Notes: generated by a model not told the origin, from the sequence alone. DNA of 64,000 bases from Clavibacter nebraskensis NCPPB 2581 (GCF_000355695.1 NC_020891.1:2976001-3040000), one strand, 5' to 3'; positions 17,718-26,832 are shown, counted from the stretch's first letter. Translations and numbers: made by a program.

Positions 17718-18446
17718 TCAGCGGATCGCACTGCTGACCTCCGCCAACAACGACGCCATCCCCGCCTCCGCCGTCGCCGCATCCCCATCCCGGATCGCGT
17801 GCGCCACCTGCTCGTGGGTGTCCAGCGCATGCGGCCTCGGCGTCCGGGGCATCAGCCCCTGGTGCGTGCGGCCGCTGAGGACCTCCGTGATCACCTCGCG
17901 GAGGGCGCAGAACATGTCGTTGCCGCTGGCCTCGAGGATCAGGTGGTGGAACTCGATGTCGGCGGCGAGGAAGTCGACGAGGGCGCCGGCCTCGCCGAGG
18001 CGGCGGAGATCCACCGCGAGCTCGGCGATGCGCGTGCGCTGAGCAGCCGTCGCATTGCGAGCAGCGAGCGACGCCGCGACCGGCTCGACCGCGCGGCGCA
18101 GCTGGGTGAGGGAGCGGAACTGGTCCGAGCGGCCGGGGCCGGTGAGGCGCCAGCGGATGATGCGCGGGTCGTAGACGTTCCAGCGGTCCGGGCCCTGCAC
18201 CACGAGGCCCACGCGGCGCTTCGGAACGATCAACGCCATCGCCTCGAGCACGCGCACGCAGTCGCGCACCACCGTGCGGGAGACGCCGAAGCGCTGCTGG
18301 AGGTCCTCGATGGTGAGGCGGGTGCCCTCGGCGAGACGGCCGTCGACGATGTCGCGGCCAAGCTCCTCGATGATCCGCGTGGCCATCACCGTAGCGGCGG
18401 GGACCGCGCCGGCGGGCGCCGAGGGTGGGACTGACCGCGTCGTCAT
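17718..18446 (-). CDS. gntR: GntR/FadR-family regulator of gluconate use
   Basis: This 242-residue regulator has an N-terminal GntR winged helix (LTIEDLQQRFGVSRTVVRDC) and a C-terminal all-helical FCD domain containing the metal/ligand histidines in DIEFHHLILEASGN and DTHEQVAHAI. It is divergent from gntK and gntP, so it likely represses them until gluconate or its phosphate is bound. GGAGAGG lies 3 nt before the ATG at 18446. A symmetric GGTGTTACC core at about 18535-18543 in the shared intergenic region is a possible operator, by inspection only. Confidence 0.88.
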   Translation of the reverse strand: MTTRSVPPSAPAGAVPAATVMATRIIEELGRDIVDGRLAEGTRLTIEDLQQRFGVSRTVVRDCVRVLEAMALIVPKRRVGLVVQGPDRWNVYDPRIIRWRLTGPGRSDQFRSLTQLRRAVEPVAASLAARNATAAQRTRIAELAVDLRRLGEAGALVDFLAADIEFHHLILEASGNDMFCALREVITEVLSGRTHQGLMPRTPRPHALDTHEQVAHAIRDGDAATAEAGMASLLAEVSSAIR

Positions 18447-18599
18447 GGTCCTCTCCGGGTGCGCGTCGGCCGGCCGGCCGCCTCGATGAGCATAGGTCGC
18501 CGTCCGCGGCGCGGTCGTCGGCACTCTCCGCAATGGTGTTACCTTTGGCCGGACGGCGGCCGACGACACGGCACCGCCCGCGTCGACGAAGGAGTCAGC

Positions 18600-19118
18600 A
18601 TGGCCGCACAGCCCCGCCACGTCGTGGTGATGGGGATCTCCGGATCCGGCAAGACCACGATCGCCACCGCCCTCGCCGAGCGGCTCGGCTGGACCTTCGC
18701 GGAGGCGGACGAGTTCCACCCCGAGGCGAACATCGCGAAGATGTCCGCCGGCACGCCGCTCACCGACGACGACCGCTGGCCCTGGCTCGAGGCCATGCGC
18801 GACTGGATGGGCGGCGAGGCCCTCGCCGGCCGCAGCACCGTCGTCACCTGCTCGGCGCTCAAGCGCACCTACCGCGACCTGCTCGACGGCGCGGAGGGCG
18901 ACGTGCGCTTCGTGCACCTGTCCGCCGACACCGGCCTGATCCTCGAGCGCATGGAGACCCGCAGCGGCCACTTCATGCCGGCCTCGCTGCTGCCGTCGCA
19001 GATCAGCACGCTCGAACCCCTCGAGGCCGACGAGCGCGGCTTCGCGCTCGAGAACACGGGCACGCCCGACGAGGTCACGACCCGCATCGTCGACGAGCTC
19101 GGCCTCGTCGCCAGCTAG
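18600..19118 (+). CDS. gntK: Gluconokinase
   Basis: This 172-residue P-loop kinase phosphorylates D-gluconate to 6-phosphogluconate for the pentose phosphate pathway. Walker A MGISGSGKTTIA is near the N-terminus, followed by EADEFHPEANIAKMSAGTPL, the conserved substrate region of bacterial GntK. Later CSALKRTYRDLL and HFMPASLLPSQ match the family well. AAGGAGTC precedes the ATG. The permease follows after 57 nt, probably co-transcribed. Confidence 0.94.
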   Translation: MAAQPRHVVVMGISGSGKTTIATALAERLGWTFAEADEFHPEANIAKMSAGTPLTDDDRWPWLEAMRDWMGGEALAGRSTVVTCSALKRTYRDLLDGAEGDVRFVHLSADTGLILERMETRSGHFMPASLLPSQISTLEPLEADERGFALENTGTPDEVTTRIVDELGLVAS

Positions 19119-19175
19119 CGCCCGCATCCCACCCCGCACCACACCGCACACCGCACGTTCGTCAACGGAGAGAAC

Positions 19176-20576
19176 ATGACCATCGAAGACTGGACGCAGA
19201 CCCTCACCGCGGGTCCGCTCCTCCTGATCGCCGCGGGCGCCATCGCCGTCCTGCTGCTCCTGATCATCACGCTGCGCATCCACGCGTTCGTCGCCCTGAT
19301 CCTCGTGAGCCTCGCCACCGCCTTCGCCACCGGGATCCCGACCTCGCAGATCGTGACCGTGCTCGTCGGCAGCTTCGGCTCCACGCTCGGCACGGTCGCG
19401 CTGCTCGTGGGCCTCGGCGCGATGCTCGGCCGCCTGGTCGAGACCAGCGGCGGCGCGAAGACGCTCGCCGACACCCTGATCCGCGTCTTCGGCGAGAAGC
19501 GCGCCCCGTTCGCGCTCGGGGTCGCGTCGCTAATCTTCGGCTTCCCGATCTTCTTCGACGCCGGCCTCGTCGTGATGCTGCCCATCGTCTTCTCGGTGGC
19601 GCGTCGCCTCGGCGGCGGCGTGCTCCGCTACGGCCTCCCCGCCGCCGGCGCCTTCTCGGTCATGCACATCTTCGTGCCGCCGCACCCCGGCCCCGTCGCG
19701 GCATCCGAGTTCTTCGGCGCGAACGTCGGCATCGTGATCATCGTCGGCCTCATCGCGGCGATCCCCACCTGGTACGTCACCGCGTACCTCTTCGGACTGT
19801 GGGTGGGCAAGAAGTACGTGCTGCCGATCCCGTCGCTCATGGGCGAGGCGGACGTGCACGCCGAGTCGAATCCGCCGAGGTTCGGCACCGTCGTCGGCGT
19901 GCTGCTGCTGCCGCTCGTCCTCATCTTCCTGAACACGGGCCTCAACGCGGCCTCCACCGGCGGGATCCTGCCCGAGGGCACGAGCGACCAGGCCTGGTAC
20001 CAGGTGCTCCGCACCCTCGGCGAGACGCCCGTCGCGCTCCTCATCGCGCTGCTGTTCGCGGCGTTCGTGCTCGGCCGCCGCCGAGGGATCGACAAGACCG
20101 CGCTCGAGAAGACGCTCGAGTCGGCGCTCGGCCCGGTCTGCTCCGTGATCCTCATCACCGGCGCCGGCGGCATGTTCGGCGGCGTCCTCCGCACCAGCGG
20201 CATCGGCGACGCCCTCGCCGACGTGCTCGGCGACCTCGGCATCCCGATCATCCTGGCGGGGTTCCTCATCGCGGCGATCCTCCGCATCGCGCAGGGATCC
20301 GCGACCGTCGCGCTCACCACGGCCGCGGGCCTCGTCTCCCCGGCGATCCTCGCGGGCGACTTCAACGCGTTCCAGGTCGCGGCGCTCGTCGTGGCGGTGG
20401 CCGGCGGATCCGTGGTCGCGAGCCACGTGAACGACTCCGGCTTCTGGCTCGTCGGCCGCTTCTTCGAGATGGACGTGAAGACGACCCTGAAGACCTGGAC
20501 CGTGATGGAGACCACCATCGGCGTCATGGGCTTCGCGATCGCGACGGCGGTGTTCGGGGTTGCGTCGCTGGCCTAG
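19176..20576 (+). CDS. gntP: Gluconate:H+ symporter, GntP family
   Basis: This 466-residue polytopic permease has about 12 hydrophobic segments. It carries the GntP-type features FGFPIFFDAGLVVMLPI and HIFVPPHPGPVAASEFFGANVG, and C-terminally TVALTTAAGL and SHVNDSGFWL. It imports gluconate, which the upstream kinase traps. Length equals the family norm. The ATG follows ACGGAGAGAAC. It is the last gene of the gluconate unit; a decayed gene faces it downstream. Confidence 0.94.
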   Translation: MTIEDWTQTLTAGPLLLIAAGAIAVLLLLIITLRIHAFVALILVSLATAFATGIPTSQIVTVLVGSFGSTLGTVALLVGLGAMLGRLVETSGGAKTLADTLIRVFGEKRAPFALGVASLIFGFPIFFDAGLVVMLPIVFSVARRLGGGVLRYGLPAAGAFSVMHIFVPPHPGPVAASEFFGANVGIVIIVGLIAAIPTWYVTAYLFGLWVGKKYVLPIPSLMGEADVHAESNPPRFGTVVGVLLLPLVLIFLNTGLNAASTGGILPEGTSDQAWYQVLRTLGETPVALLIALLFAAFVLGRRRGIDKTALEKTLESALGPVCSVILITGAGGMFGGVLRTSGIGDALADVLGDLGIPIILAGFLIAAILRIAQGSATVALTTAAGLVSPAILAGDFNAFQVAALVVAVAGGSVVASHVNDSGFWLVGRFFEMDVKTTLKTWTVMETTIGVMGFAIATAVFGVASLA

Positions 20577-20614
20577 GCCGCGCCCTCGCCGGCGGCCCCG
20601 CGCCGGGTCCACGT

Positions 20615-20859
20615 CTAGCCGACGCGGTCGAACAGGATCCGCGCATGCCGCCGGTCGGGCGAGCCCTGCCAGAACTCCACGTGCACGGGACGGATGCGCC
20701 ACAGCGCCCAGTCGCCGGGGTCCACGTCGACGCGAGCGCCGCCGCCGGTGCCGCCGCGAGCTGCGCGCCCTTGGCCGAGGAGCGCGTGCTGGCGAAGGCC
20801 CACCCGCGCGGCGAGACGTCCTTGAGGATCAGCGGGCGAAGTCGTCGGAGGTCATGCAT
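20615..20859 (-). pseudogene. Remnant of a pyridoxamine-phosphate-oxidase (PNPOx) family gene
   Basis: Two pieces of a PdxH-like protein appear in different minus-strand frames. The first (from about 20859) reads LILKDVSPRGWAFAS then SAKGAQLAAAPAAAL, the FMN-binding core. The second (down to the stop at 20615) reads WRIRPVHVEFWQGSPDRRHA, the C-terminal signature with R-x-x-x-VEFWQG. The N-terminal third is missing and the frame shifts between the pieces near 20740. A normal family member is about 200 residues or more. This is therefore decayed unless there is a sequencing error. Confidence 0.75.
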
Positions 20860-20913
20860 CCAGTCTCGCGGGCGGTCGCACGATGCTCCAGCTCGCGTCC
20901 TCGCGCTTCGGCG

Positions 20914-21159
20914 TCAGAGGAGGCGGTGGTCGTCCGCCGAGGCGGTCTCCGCGGCCGTCCGCTCCCGCGCCGCACGCGCGGCGCGCACGCCCGTGAGCGT
21001 CGTCGCGACGGCGAAGGCGAGCCCGAGGACGAGCGCCAGCACGACCGCGACCGAGTCCGTGAGCATCTCCTGCCGACGCAGGCCCAGGACCACGAGGAGG
21101 AGCACGATGCTCGCCACCGCCGTCACGGACGAGCGCTTGCTCGTGGTCATTCCGATCAT
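20914..21159 (-). CDS. Small membrane protein
   Basis: This 81-residue protein has a short basic N-terminus (MIGMTTSKRSS), two hydrophobic helices around residues 13-26 and 36-58, and a charged C-terminal tail. No family is recognised. An in-frame ATG at 21150 is an alternative start; AGGGGATGATCC before the first ATG favours 21159. Whether it is expressed is unknown. Confidence 0.5.
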   Translation of the reverse strand: MIGMTTSKRSSVTAVASIVLLLVVLGLRRQEMLTDSVAVVLALVLGLAFAVATTLTGVRAARAARERTAAETASADDHRLL

Positions 21160-21317
21160 CGGATCATCCCCTGTTCATCGACGGTCCGGGCCATCATAGC
21201 GGCCATTTCCGCGCCTTGACTCCACGTCGACGATCGTGGAATGCTGACGCCGATCCGAATAAACGGGAATGCGCAGGGGGCGTATTCGACACCGACATTC
21301 ATGACGACGGGGGAAGC

Positions 21318-21695
21318 ATGGAAGAGAATTCGACGAGCCGTGGCATGCGGTTCTTCACGGGCGCCGCAGCGGCCGCGCTCGCACTCACGGGACTGGCCGT
21401 CCTGCACACCGCGACCGCCGCTCCGGCGAGCGCCTACGTGTGCGGGTACAGCGTCGAGAACGAGGACTACAAGTCCCTGTGGTCCGTCGACCTGCCGTTC
21501 GTCGGCACGGTGGATCCGTTCGGCGGCACGCGCCAGGTCGCGCACTACGGCAACTGCACCAAGGGCAAGCAGCGCATCTCCGTGAGCACCGGATCCGGGA
21601 AGAAGTCGTACTGCGTGAAGCCCGGGGACACGCGTCTCGGCTTCACCCAGAACGGCAGCAAGGTGTCCGGCGCGGTCAAGACCGGGACCTGCTGA
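21318..21695 (+). CDS. Secreted cysteine-containing small protein, DUF6355-like, copy 1
   Basis: This 125-residue protein has a Sec signal peptide (basic N-terminus, hydrophobic AAAAALALTGLAVLHTA, cleavage probably after ASA near residue 43). The mature part has four Cys, in VCGYS, YGNC, YCVKPG and the C-terminal GTC. The pattern CGY...YGNC...CVKPGDTRLG resembles the DUF6355 group of small secreted actinobacterial proteins. GGGGGAAGC lies before the ATG at 21318. The next gene begins 5 nt after the stop and is a paralogue, so the two form an operon. Function is unknown; two disulfides are inferred. Confidence 0.7.
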   Translation: MEENSTSRGMRFFTGAAAAALALTGLAVLHTATAAPASAYVCGYSVENEDYKSLWSVDLPFVGTVDPFGGTRQVAHYGNCTKGKQRISVSTGSGKKSYCVKPGDTRLGFTQNGSKVSGAVKTGTC

Positions 21696-21700
21696 GACCC

Positions 21701-22021
21701 ATGGGCACCATGAGGAAGCTCGCGGCCTCGACCCTGCTGGCCTGCATGCTGGTCGGCGGATCGCTGGTCGCCGCGGCTCCCGCGCAGGCGGCGACGCCGT
21801 GCGGGTTCTTCCCGATCACCACCGGCAGCCTCGGTGGCGGCGAGGACGGCCGATATGAGAAGGCCACGTACAACAACTGCAAGTCGAAGCCGGTGAAGAT
21901 CACCGTCCGGTACTATTACGCGAATCGCACCATGTGCGTCTCGCCCGGCGAGACGACCCTCTACGCGAATCCTGACCTCGGGGCCCTCGTGGGTGCGTCG
22001 TGGACGAAGAAGTACTGCTGA
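21701..22021 (+). CDS. Secreted cysteine-containing small protein, DUF6355-like, copy 2
   Basis: This 106-residue protein has a clear signal peptide (MRKLAASTLLACMLVGG..., cleavage near AQAAT). Its mature region has four Cys in the same order as the preceding gene: PCGFFP, YNNC, MCVSPGETTLY and a final KKYC. A Gly/Glu-rich loop (GSLGGGEDGRYE) replaces the first copy's insertion. An ATG at 21710 is an alternative start. The strong hairpin downstream ends the two-gene unit. Confidence 0.7.
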   Translation: MGTMRKLAASTLLACMLVGGSLVAAAPAQAATPCGFFPITTGSLGGGEDGRYEKATYNNCKSKPVKITVRYYYANRTMCVSPGETTLYANPDLGALVGASWTKKYC

Positions 22022-22058
22022 TCGGAGAATGAGGGACATCATTTCCCGACAGTGAGGA

Positions 22059-22100
22059 AATAGGGCCGTGGTGGGATTCCGATCCCATCGCGGCCCTATT
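22059..22100. terminator. Terminator hairpin after the secreted-protein pair
   Basis: An 18-bp stem with two G-T wobbles (22059-22076 with 22083-22100) surrounds a 6-nt loop. It lies 37 nt after the second secreted-protein gene and overlaps the last codons of the convergent nei-type gene, so it can terminate both. Confidence 0.8.
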
Positions 22101-22926
22101 CTCGTGGCCGCGAGGATGGCGCATCCGGGTCAGCCGGCTGGCACCGCGGGCACCACCACGCCCGCCGGCCGCGCTCGCTCGGGCTCCCGGGATCGTCGAC
22201 GCCGAGCACCATCGTCCCGCAGCGCAGGCACGGCCGGCCCGCGCGGCCGACCACCCAGTGCGTGCGGCCGCGGCGGGGATCGCCCGTCGTGATCTGGTAC
22301 GCCGCGGGCACCGTCGCCGAGTGCTGGAGCGAGCGGGCGGCGAGGTCGACGAGGGGCGGGAGATCCACGTCGCGGACGCGGGTCGCCGGGTGCACGCCGC
22401 GCAGGAAGCCGACCTCGTTGACCCAGAGGTTGCCGAGGCCCGCCATCGGGCGCTGGTCGAGGAGGGCAGCGCGGATCGCGTCGCCGGGACGGGCCGCGAG
22501 GCGGGAGACGGCGAGCGCCGGATCCCAGTCGTCGCGCAGCGGGTCGGGCCCGAGGTGGCCGATGGCCGCGCGCTCGTCGCGGGTGGGGATCAGCTCGACC
22601 ACGGGCAGGTCGATGCCCCACAGGGTGCGGCCGTCGTCGAGGCGGAGGCGCACGCGCACCTGGTGCTGGATCCGCTCGGGTACCCGCTTGCCCGGCCCGG
22701 TGACCGTCCACGACCCCTGCATGCGCAGGTGCGTGTGGAGCGTGGTGCCGTCGTCGAGCCGCATGAGCAGGTGCTTGCCGTGCGTGTCGAACCCGGTGAT
22801 CCGCCGGCCGCCGAGCCGCGCACCCGCCCGCGCGCCGGACCGGAGCTCCCCGTCGGCGATGAGCGCCCCGCCGACCTGCGTGCGGAGGCGCGCGGCGAGG
22901 ACGAAGACGGAGTCACCCTCGGGCAT
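22096..22926 (-). CDS. nei: Formamidopyrimidine-DNA glycosylase/endonuclease VIII family (Nei-type)
   Basis: This 276-residue base-excision repair enzyme begins MPEGDSVF, with the catalytic Pro2 and Glu3 and the GDS variant seen in Nei rather than MutM proteins. HGKHLLMRL supplies the beta-strand Lys and HTHLRMQGSW follows. The helix-two-turn-helix GLGNLWVNEVGFL is present, and the C-terminal zinc finger has CLRC and CPRC pairs. It should remove oxidised pyrimidines and nick the strand. The ATG at 22926 has TACCGT 6 nt upstream, another probable leaderless start. Confidence 0.9.
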   Translation of the reverse strand: MPEGDSVFVLAARLRTQVGGALIADGELRSGARAGARLGGRRITGFDTHGKHLLMRLDDGTTLHTHLRMQGSWTVTGPGKRVPERIQHQVRVRLRLDDGRTLWGIDLPVVELIPTRDERAAIGHLGPDPLRDDWDPALAVSRLAARPGDAIRAALLDQRPMAGLGNLWVNEVGFLRGVHPATRVRDVDLPPLVDLAARSLQHSATVPAAYQITTGDPRRGRTHWVVGRAGRPCLRCGTMVLGVDDPGSPSERGRRAWWCPRCQPADPDAPSSRPRE

Positions 22927-22959
22927 GGGTCGACGGTAGCGGCGGCCGACGACAGGGGG

Positions 22960-24078
22960 TCAGGCGAGATGGGTCGAGGTGTCGGGTGAGGCGGGCACGG
23001 GCGCGTGCGAGCGCGGGAGGTCGCCGACGGTGGCCGCGTACCGAGACATGCGGCGGTGCTGCACGAACGCGAACGGCACGGTGCCGGCCAACGTGAGGAG
23101 CGCAGCGAGGAAGAGGACGAGGAGCCACCCGTCGATGTCTCCGCGGAGGACGGTGGGGACGAAGATCCCGACCAGCAGCATCGCCGACTGCCCCAGCTGG
23201 AACGGCTGCAGCGTGCAGCTGTAGACGGCGAGCCGGGCGGCGCGCCACTCGAGCTCCGGCTCCAGCTCTGGGCCCTTGCCCGCGGCGCGCTGCGCGACCG
23301 CCTTCCGGTCCTCCTTCGAAAGACCCGCTGTGATGGAGGATCCCGACAGCTGCGCCCCGACCGAGACGAACAGGCACGTGAGCGCCGGCGCGAGCAGCGA
23401 GAACTGGAGCACGAGCGCGAACGCCTGGACGGTGTCCTGCGGCTCGAACCGGTCGAGCAGCAGCGTCCCGCCGAGGGTGACGACGAGCGCGAGCACGAAC
23501 ACCAGGCCGATGAGACGCCACTTGCGTCGGGCCGTGTCCTCGGTCCAGTCGAGGTCGATGGAGAGGGTGGGGGCGTCGTCGGCGAGTCGCGCGCCCAGCC
23601 GCCGGACCGCGGCGGCCTGCGCGCGCTGCACGAGGATCCAGCTGGTCGCGGCCGTGGCGACCGCGGCCACCGCGAAGCCGAGCACGACGAGCGGGGAGAC
23701 CCCGCCGACCAGCGACGCGACCGCGTGCACGACGACGGCGAGCGCGGTGATCCCCAGCCACACGAGCACCCGCGCCGGACGGCGGCGCGTGCCATCTGCG
23801 TCCACGGCGTCACGCGACCACTGCAGCTCCAGGAGGCCGAGCGACGGCGCGAAGGCGAGCGCCAGGAGGCCGGCGATGAGCTGCGGGAGGATCGCGACGG
23901 CATCCGCGTCGGACACGACCGCCGCCTCGTAGAGGCCGTAGCCGTAGAGCGTGCCGAGCCCGAGGAGCAGCACGACCAGGAGGGCGAGTAGGGCGAGTAG
24001 GGCGATGCGGGCACCGAGACCGCCCGTGTCCTGGCGATCGCCCGTCCGACGTGCCTGGTCCGTGCCGCGTCCGCTCAT
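22960..24078 (-). CDS. Polytopic membrane protein of unknown function
   Basis: This 372-residue protein has roughly eight hydrophobic segments in pairs (around residues 25-47, 63-85, 100-150, 190-212, 225-250 and 305-350) and a cytosolic loop containing KEDRKAVAQRAAGKG. I recognise no family motif, catalytic residue or transporter signature. The ATG at 24078 has TACGTT exactly 6 nt upstream, fitting leaderless translation. It lies 33 nt downstream of nei's start on the same strand, but nei appears to have its own promoter. Confidence 0.65.
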   Translation of the reverse strand: MSGRGTDQARRTGDRQDTGGLGARIALLALLALLVVLLLGLGTLYGYGLYEAAVVSDADAVAILPQLIAGLLALAFAPSLGLLELQWSRDAVDADGTRRRPARVLVWLGITALAVVVHAVASLVGGVSPLVVLGFAVAAVATAATSWILVQRAQAAAVRRLGARLADDAPTLSIDLDWTEDTARRKWRLIGLVFVLALVVTLGGTLLLDRFEPQDTVQAFALVLQFSLLAPALTCLFVSVGAQLSGSSITAGLSKEDRKAVAQRAAGKGPELEPELEWRAARLAVYSCTLQPFQLGQSAMLLVGIFVPTVLRGDIDGWLLVLFLAALLTLAGTVPFAFVQHRRMSRYAATVGDLPRSHAPVPASPDTSTHLA

Positions 24079-24276
24079 CCCTCGAACGTATCGGCCCGGC
24101 GTCACCCGACCGGCCGCCAGGTGCCCCCTTTCGAGCCGTAGGCCCCTCCCCACATGAACTCCCGCTGGATCCTCCGCGCTCCCCCGCGCGCCCGCCCCCG
24201 TCGCCCAGCCGACGGGCCACACTCGACCCACGCACCCGAACCCGACAGCCGCGCGCCACCGCGGCGAAGGAGCACC

Positions 24277-25023
24277 ATGAAGATCACCGGCCGCACCGTC
24301 CTCATCACCGGCAGCACGTCCGGCATCGGCCGCGGGCTCGCCGAGCGGTTCCACGCCGCGGGCAACCGCGTCGTCATCGCGGGCCGGCGCAGCGAGCTGC
24401 TCGACGAGATCACCGCGCAGCACGACGGCATGTCCTCGGTCGTGCTCGACGTCGCCGACCCCGCGTCCATCACGGCCGCGCGCGACGAGCTCGCCGCCAG
24501 CCACCCCGACCTCGACGTCGTGATCACGATGGCCGGCATCATGCAGGCGGAGGACCTCCGCGATCCCGCGCACCAGGCCGCCGCCGAGGCCATCGTCACG
24601 ACGAACCTCCTCGGCACGATCCGCACGGTGGACGCGTTCCTGCCCGGCCTCCTCGCGAGCGACGAGGCGACGCTCATGACCGTCTCGTCCGGCCTCGCGT
24701 TCGTGCCGCTGCCGGCCACGCCCACCTACTCCGCCACGAAGGCGGCCGTGCACTCGTACACGCAGAGCCTCCGCGCGCAGCTCGCCGGCACGTCCGTCGA
24801 GGTGGTCGAGCTGGTGCCGCCCAAGGTGCAGACCGCGCTCATGCCCGGCCAGCAGGACGCGGGCGACGCGATGCCGCTCGAGGACTTCCTCGACGAGGTG
24901 ATGGGCATCCTGCAGGCGCGCCCGGAGGACGAGGAGATCCTCGTGCAGGACGTGCACGGCCTCCGCTTCGCCGAGCGCGACAGCCGCCACGACGAGATGC
25001 TCGCCCTGCTCAGCGGCCACTGA
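24277..25023 (+). CDS. Short-chain dehydrogenase/reductase (DltE-like)
   Basis: This 248-residue classical SDR has the cofactor loop TGSTSGIGRGLA near residue 12, NAG replaced by MAG (ITMAGIM), the catalytic Ser in VSSGLAF, and Tyr/Lys in TYSATKAAVHSY. The C-terminal half resembles DltE-like oxidoreductases. GGCGAAGGAGCACC upstream of the ATG is a good ribosome binding site. The substrate is not predictable. No operon partner is evident. Confidence 0.85.
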   Translation: MKITGRTVLITGSTSGIGRGLAERFHAAGNRVVIAGRRSELLDEITAQHDGMSSVVLDVADPASITAARDELAASHPDLDVVITMAGIMQAEDLRDPAHQAAAEAIVTTNLLGTIRTVDAFLPGLLASDEATLMTVSSGLAFVPLPATPTYSATKAAVHSYTQSLRAQLAGTSVEVVELVPPKVQTALMPGQQDAGDAMPLEDFLDEVMGILQARPEDEEILVQDVHGLRFAERDSRHDEMLALLSGH

Positions 25024-25100
25024 CCCGCCGGGCAGCTGACCCTCCGGGCCGCCGGCTGATCCGCCGGGTCGCCGCCCACCCGCCCGCCTAGGCTCGATCC

Positions 25101-26117
25101 ATGTCGACGACGATGCCGCCCGCCCCCGCCCGCACGCACGACGGGGACGACGCCCGCCCGATCCGCTTCGGCGTGGTCGGCGCCGCCGGCATCGCGACCT
25201 CGGTCGTGCCCGACATGCTCCTCGTGCCCGGCGTCGACGTCGTCGCCGTGCACTCCCGCTCGCGTGCCAGCTCCGCGGCGCTGGCCGAGGCGCACGGCAT
25301 CGCGCGGATCCACGACACCCTCGACGCGCTCCTCGCCGACCCCGAGGTGGACGCCGTCTACGTCGCCGCCCCGCACACCCTCCACCGGTCGCAGGCCGAG
25401 GCCGCCCTCCGCGCTGGCAAGCACGTCGTCTGCGAGAAGCCCGCCACCACCACGGCCGCCGACACCCGCGCCCTCGTCGACCTCGCCCGCGCCGAGGGCC
25501 TGCTCTTCCTCGAGGCGCTCTGGATGGCGTTCTCCCCCGGCTACCTCGCCGTCCGCCGGGCCATCGCGGACGGCCGCATCGGGGATCCGCGCGCCATCTC
25601 CGTCGCCTTCGGCTTCGTCACGGAGGAGGGGACGGGCCGCCTGTGGGACCCGGCGGTCGGCGGCGGCACGCTGCTCGACATGGGCGTGTACCCGCTCGCC
25701 TTCGCGCACGGCCTGTTCGGCGCCCCGTCGTCCGTCTCCGCGGTCGGCACCGTGATCGACGGCGGCGTCGACACCGAGGTCGCGATCCTGCTCGGCTGGC
25801 CCGACGGCCGCCACGCAACCCTCGCCTGCTCGCTCGTCGCGGCGCTGCCCACGGGCGCGACCGTCAGCGGCGCGGCCGGCCGCATCGAGGTGGATCCGCT
25901 CTTCCTCGCCTCCCGCGCGCTCACGGTCGTGCCCGCCGACGGGGATCCCGAGCGGCAGGAGCACGAGATCGAGGGCCGCGGCTACGTGCCCATGTTCCGG
26001 GCGGCCCGCGACGCGATCCGCGCGGGCGCCGTCGAGTGCGCGGAGATGCCGCACGCGGAGTCGGTGGCCCTCGCGGAGCTGATGGACGGGATCCTCACGG
26101 ACATCGGCGCGCGCTGA
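25101..26117 (+). CDS. Gfo/Idh/MocA family oxidoreductase
   Basis: This 338-residue NAD(P)-dependent sugar/inositol-type dehydrogenase has the N-terminal Rossmann motif GVVGAAGIATSV and the hallmark EKPATT with its catalytic Lys near residue 113. The C-terminal alpha/beta domain begins around residue 125 (FLEALWMAFSP) and includes GGGTLLDMGVYPLAFAHGLFG. The ATG has TAGGCT exactly 6 nt upstream and no Shine-Dalgarno. Substrate is unknown; such enzymes often act on diols or cyclitols. Confidence 0.88.
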   Translation: MSTTMPPAPARTHDGDDARPIRFGVVGAAGIATSVVPDMLLVPGVDVVAVHSRSRASSAALAEAHGIARIHDTLDALLADPEVDAVYVAAPHTLHRSQAEAALRAGKHVVCEKPATTTAADTRALVDLARAEGLLFLEALWMAFSPGYLAVRRAIADGRIGDPRAISVAFGFVTEEGTGRLWDPAVGGGTLLDMGVYPLAFAHGLFGAPSSVSAVGTVIDGGVDTEVAILLGWPDGRHATLACSLVAALPTGATVSGAAGRIEVDPLFLASRALTVVPADGDPERQEHEIEGRGYVPMFRAARDAIRAGAVECAEMPHAESVALAELMDGILTDIGAR

Positions 26118-26246
26118 CCGGCGACCGGAGGCGTCCGTCCGGGAGCCGTCAGAACACGGTCGTCAGGGTCGATGAGGAGGCACGCGCCTCCCCTGCGGCA
26201 CGTCGACGGAGACGACCCGACCGGAACGACCCCGAAGGAGAACACC

Positions 26247-26798
26247 ATGACGCACGTCCTCGTGCTCGTCGGCAGCCTGCGCTCCGCCTCCACCAACCAG
26301 CAGATCGCCGAGGCGGCGGTGCACCACGCCCCCGACGGCGTGACCCTCGACATCCATGCCGGCCTCGACCGGCTCCCCTTGTACAACGAGGACATCGACG
26401 TCCAGGGATCCGTGCCCGCCGAGGCCGTGGCCTTCCGCGACGCGATCGCCGCCGCGGACGCGCTCCTCGTGGTCACGCCCGAGTACAACGGCACGATGCC
26501 CGCGGTGCTGAAGAACGCCATCGACTGGGCCTCCCGCCCGTTCGGTGCCTCCGCGCTCGCGGGGAAGCCGACCGCCGTGATCGGCAGCGCCTTCGGCCAG
26601 TACGGCGGCGTGTGGGCGCAGGACGAGGCCCGCAAGTCGCTCGGCATCGCCGGCGCGCACGTGCTCGAGGACGTGAAGATGGCCGTCCCCGAGTCGGTCA
26701 TCCGGTTCGCCGAGCGGCACCCGGCGGACGACGCCGAGGTCGTGGAGCAGCTCCGCGCGGTGCTCGACGCCGTGCGCACCTCGGCGACCGCCGCCTGA
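26247..26798 (+). CDS. NADPH-dependent FMN reductase family protein
   Basis: This 183-residue flavodoxin-fold enzyme begins with LVLVGSLRSASTNQ (phosphate-binding loop for FMN) and contains VVTPEYNGTMPAVLKNAIDW, the conserved FMN-isoalloxazine contact region of the SsuE/ArsH-like reductase group. Residue length is typical. AAGGAGAACACC precedes the ATG. It probably reduces flavins or quinones/azo compounds; exact partner is not visible. Confidence 0.9.
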   Translation: MTHVLVLVGSLRSASTNQQIAEAAVHHAPDGVTLDIHAGLDRLPLYNEDIDVQGSVPAEAVAFRDAIAAADALLVVTPEYNGTMPAVLKNAIDWASRPFGASALAGKPTAVIGSAFGQYGGVWAQDEARKSLGIAGAHVLEDVKMAVPESVIRFAERHPADDAEVVEQLRAVLDAVRTSATAA

Positions 26799-26832
26799 CC
26801 CGACCCTCCGATACGGGCGACACGCCCCGCGC

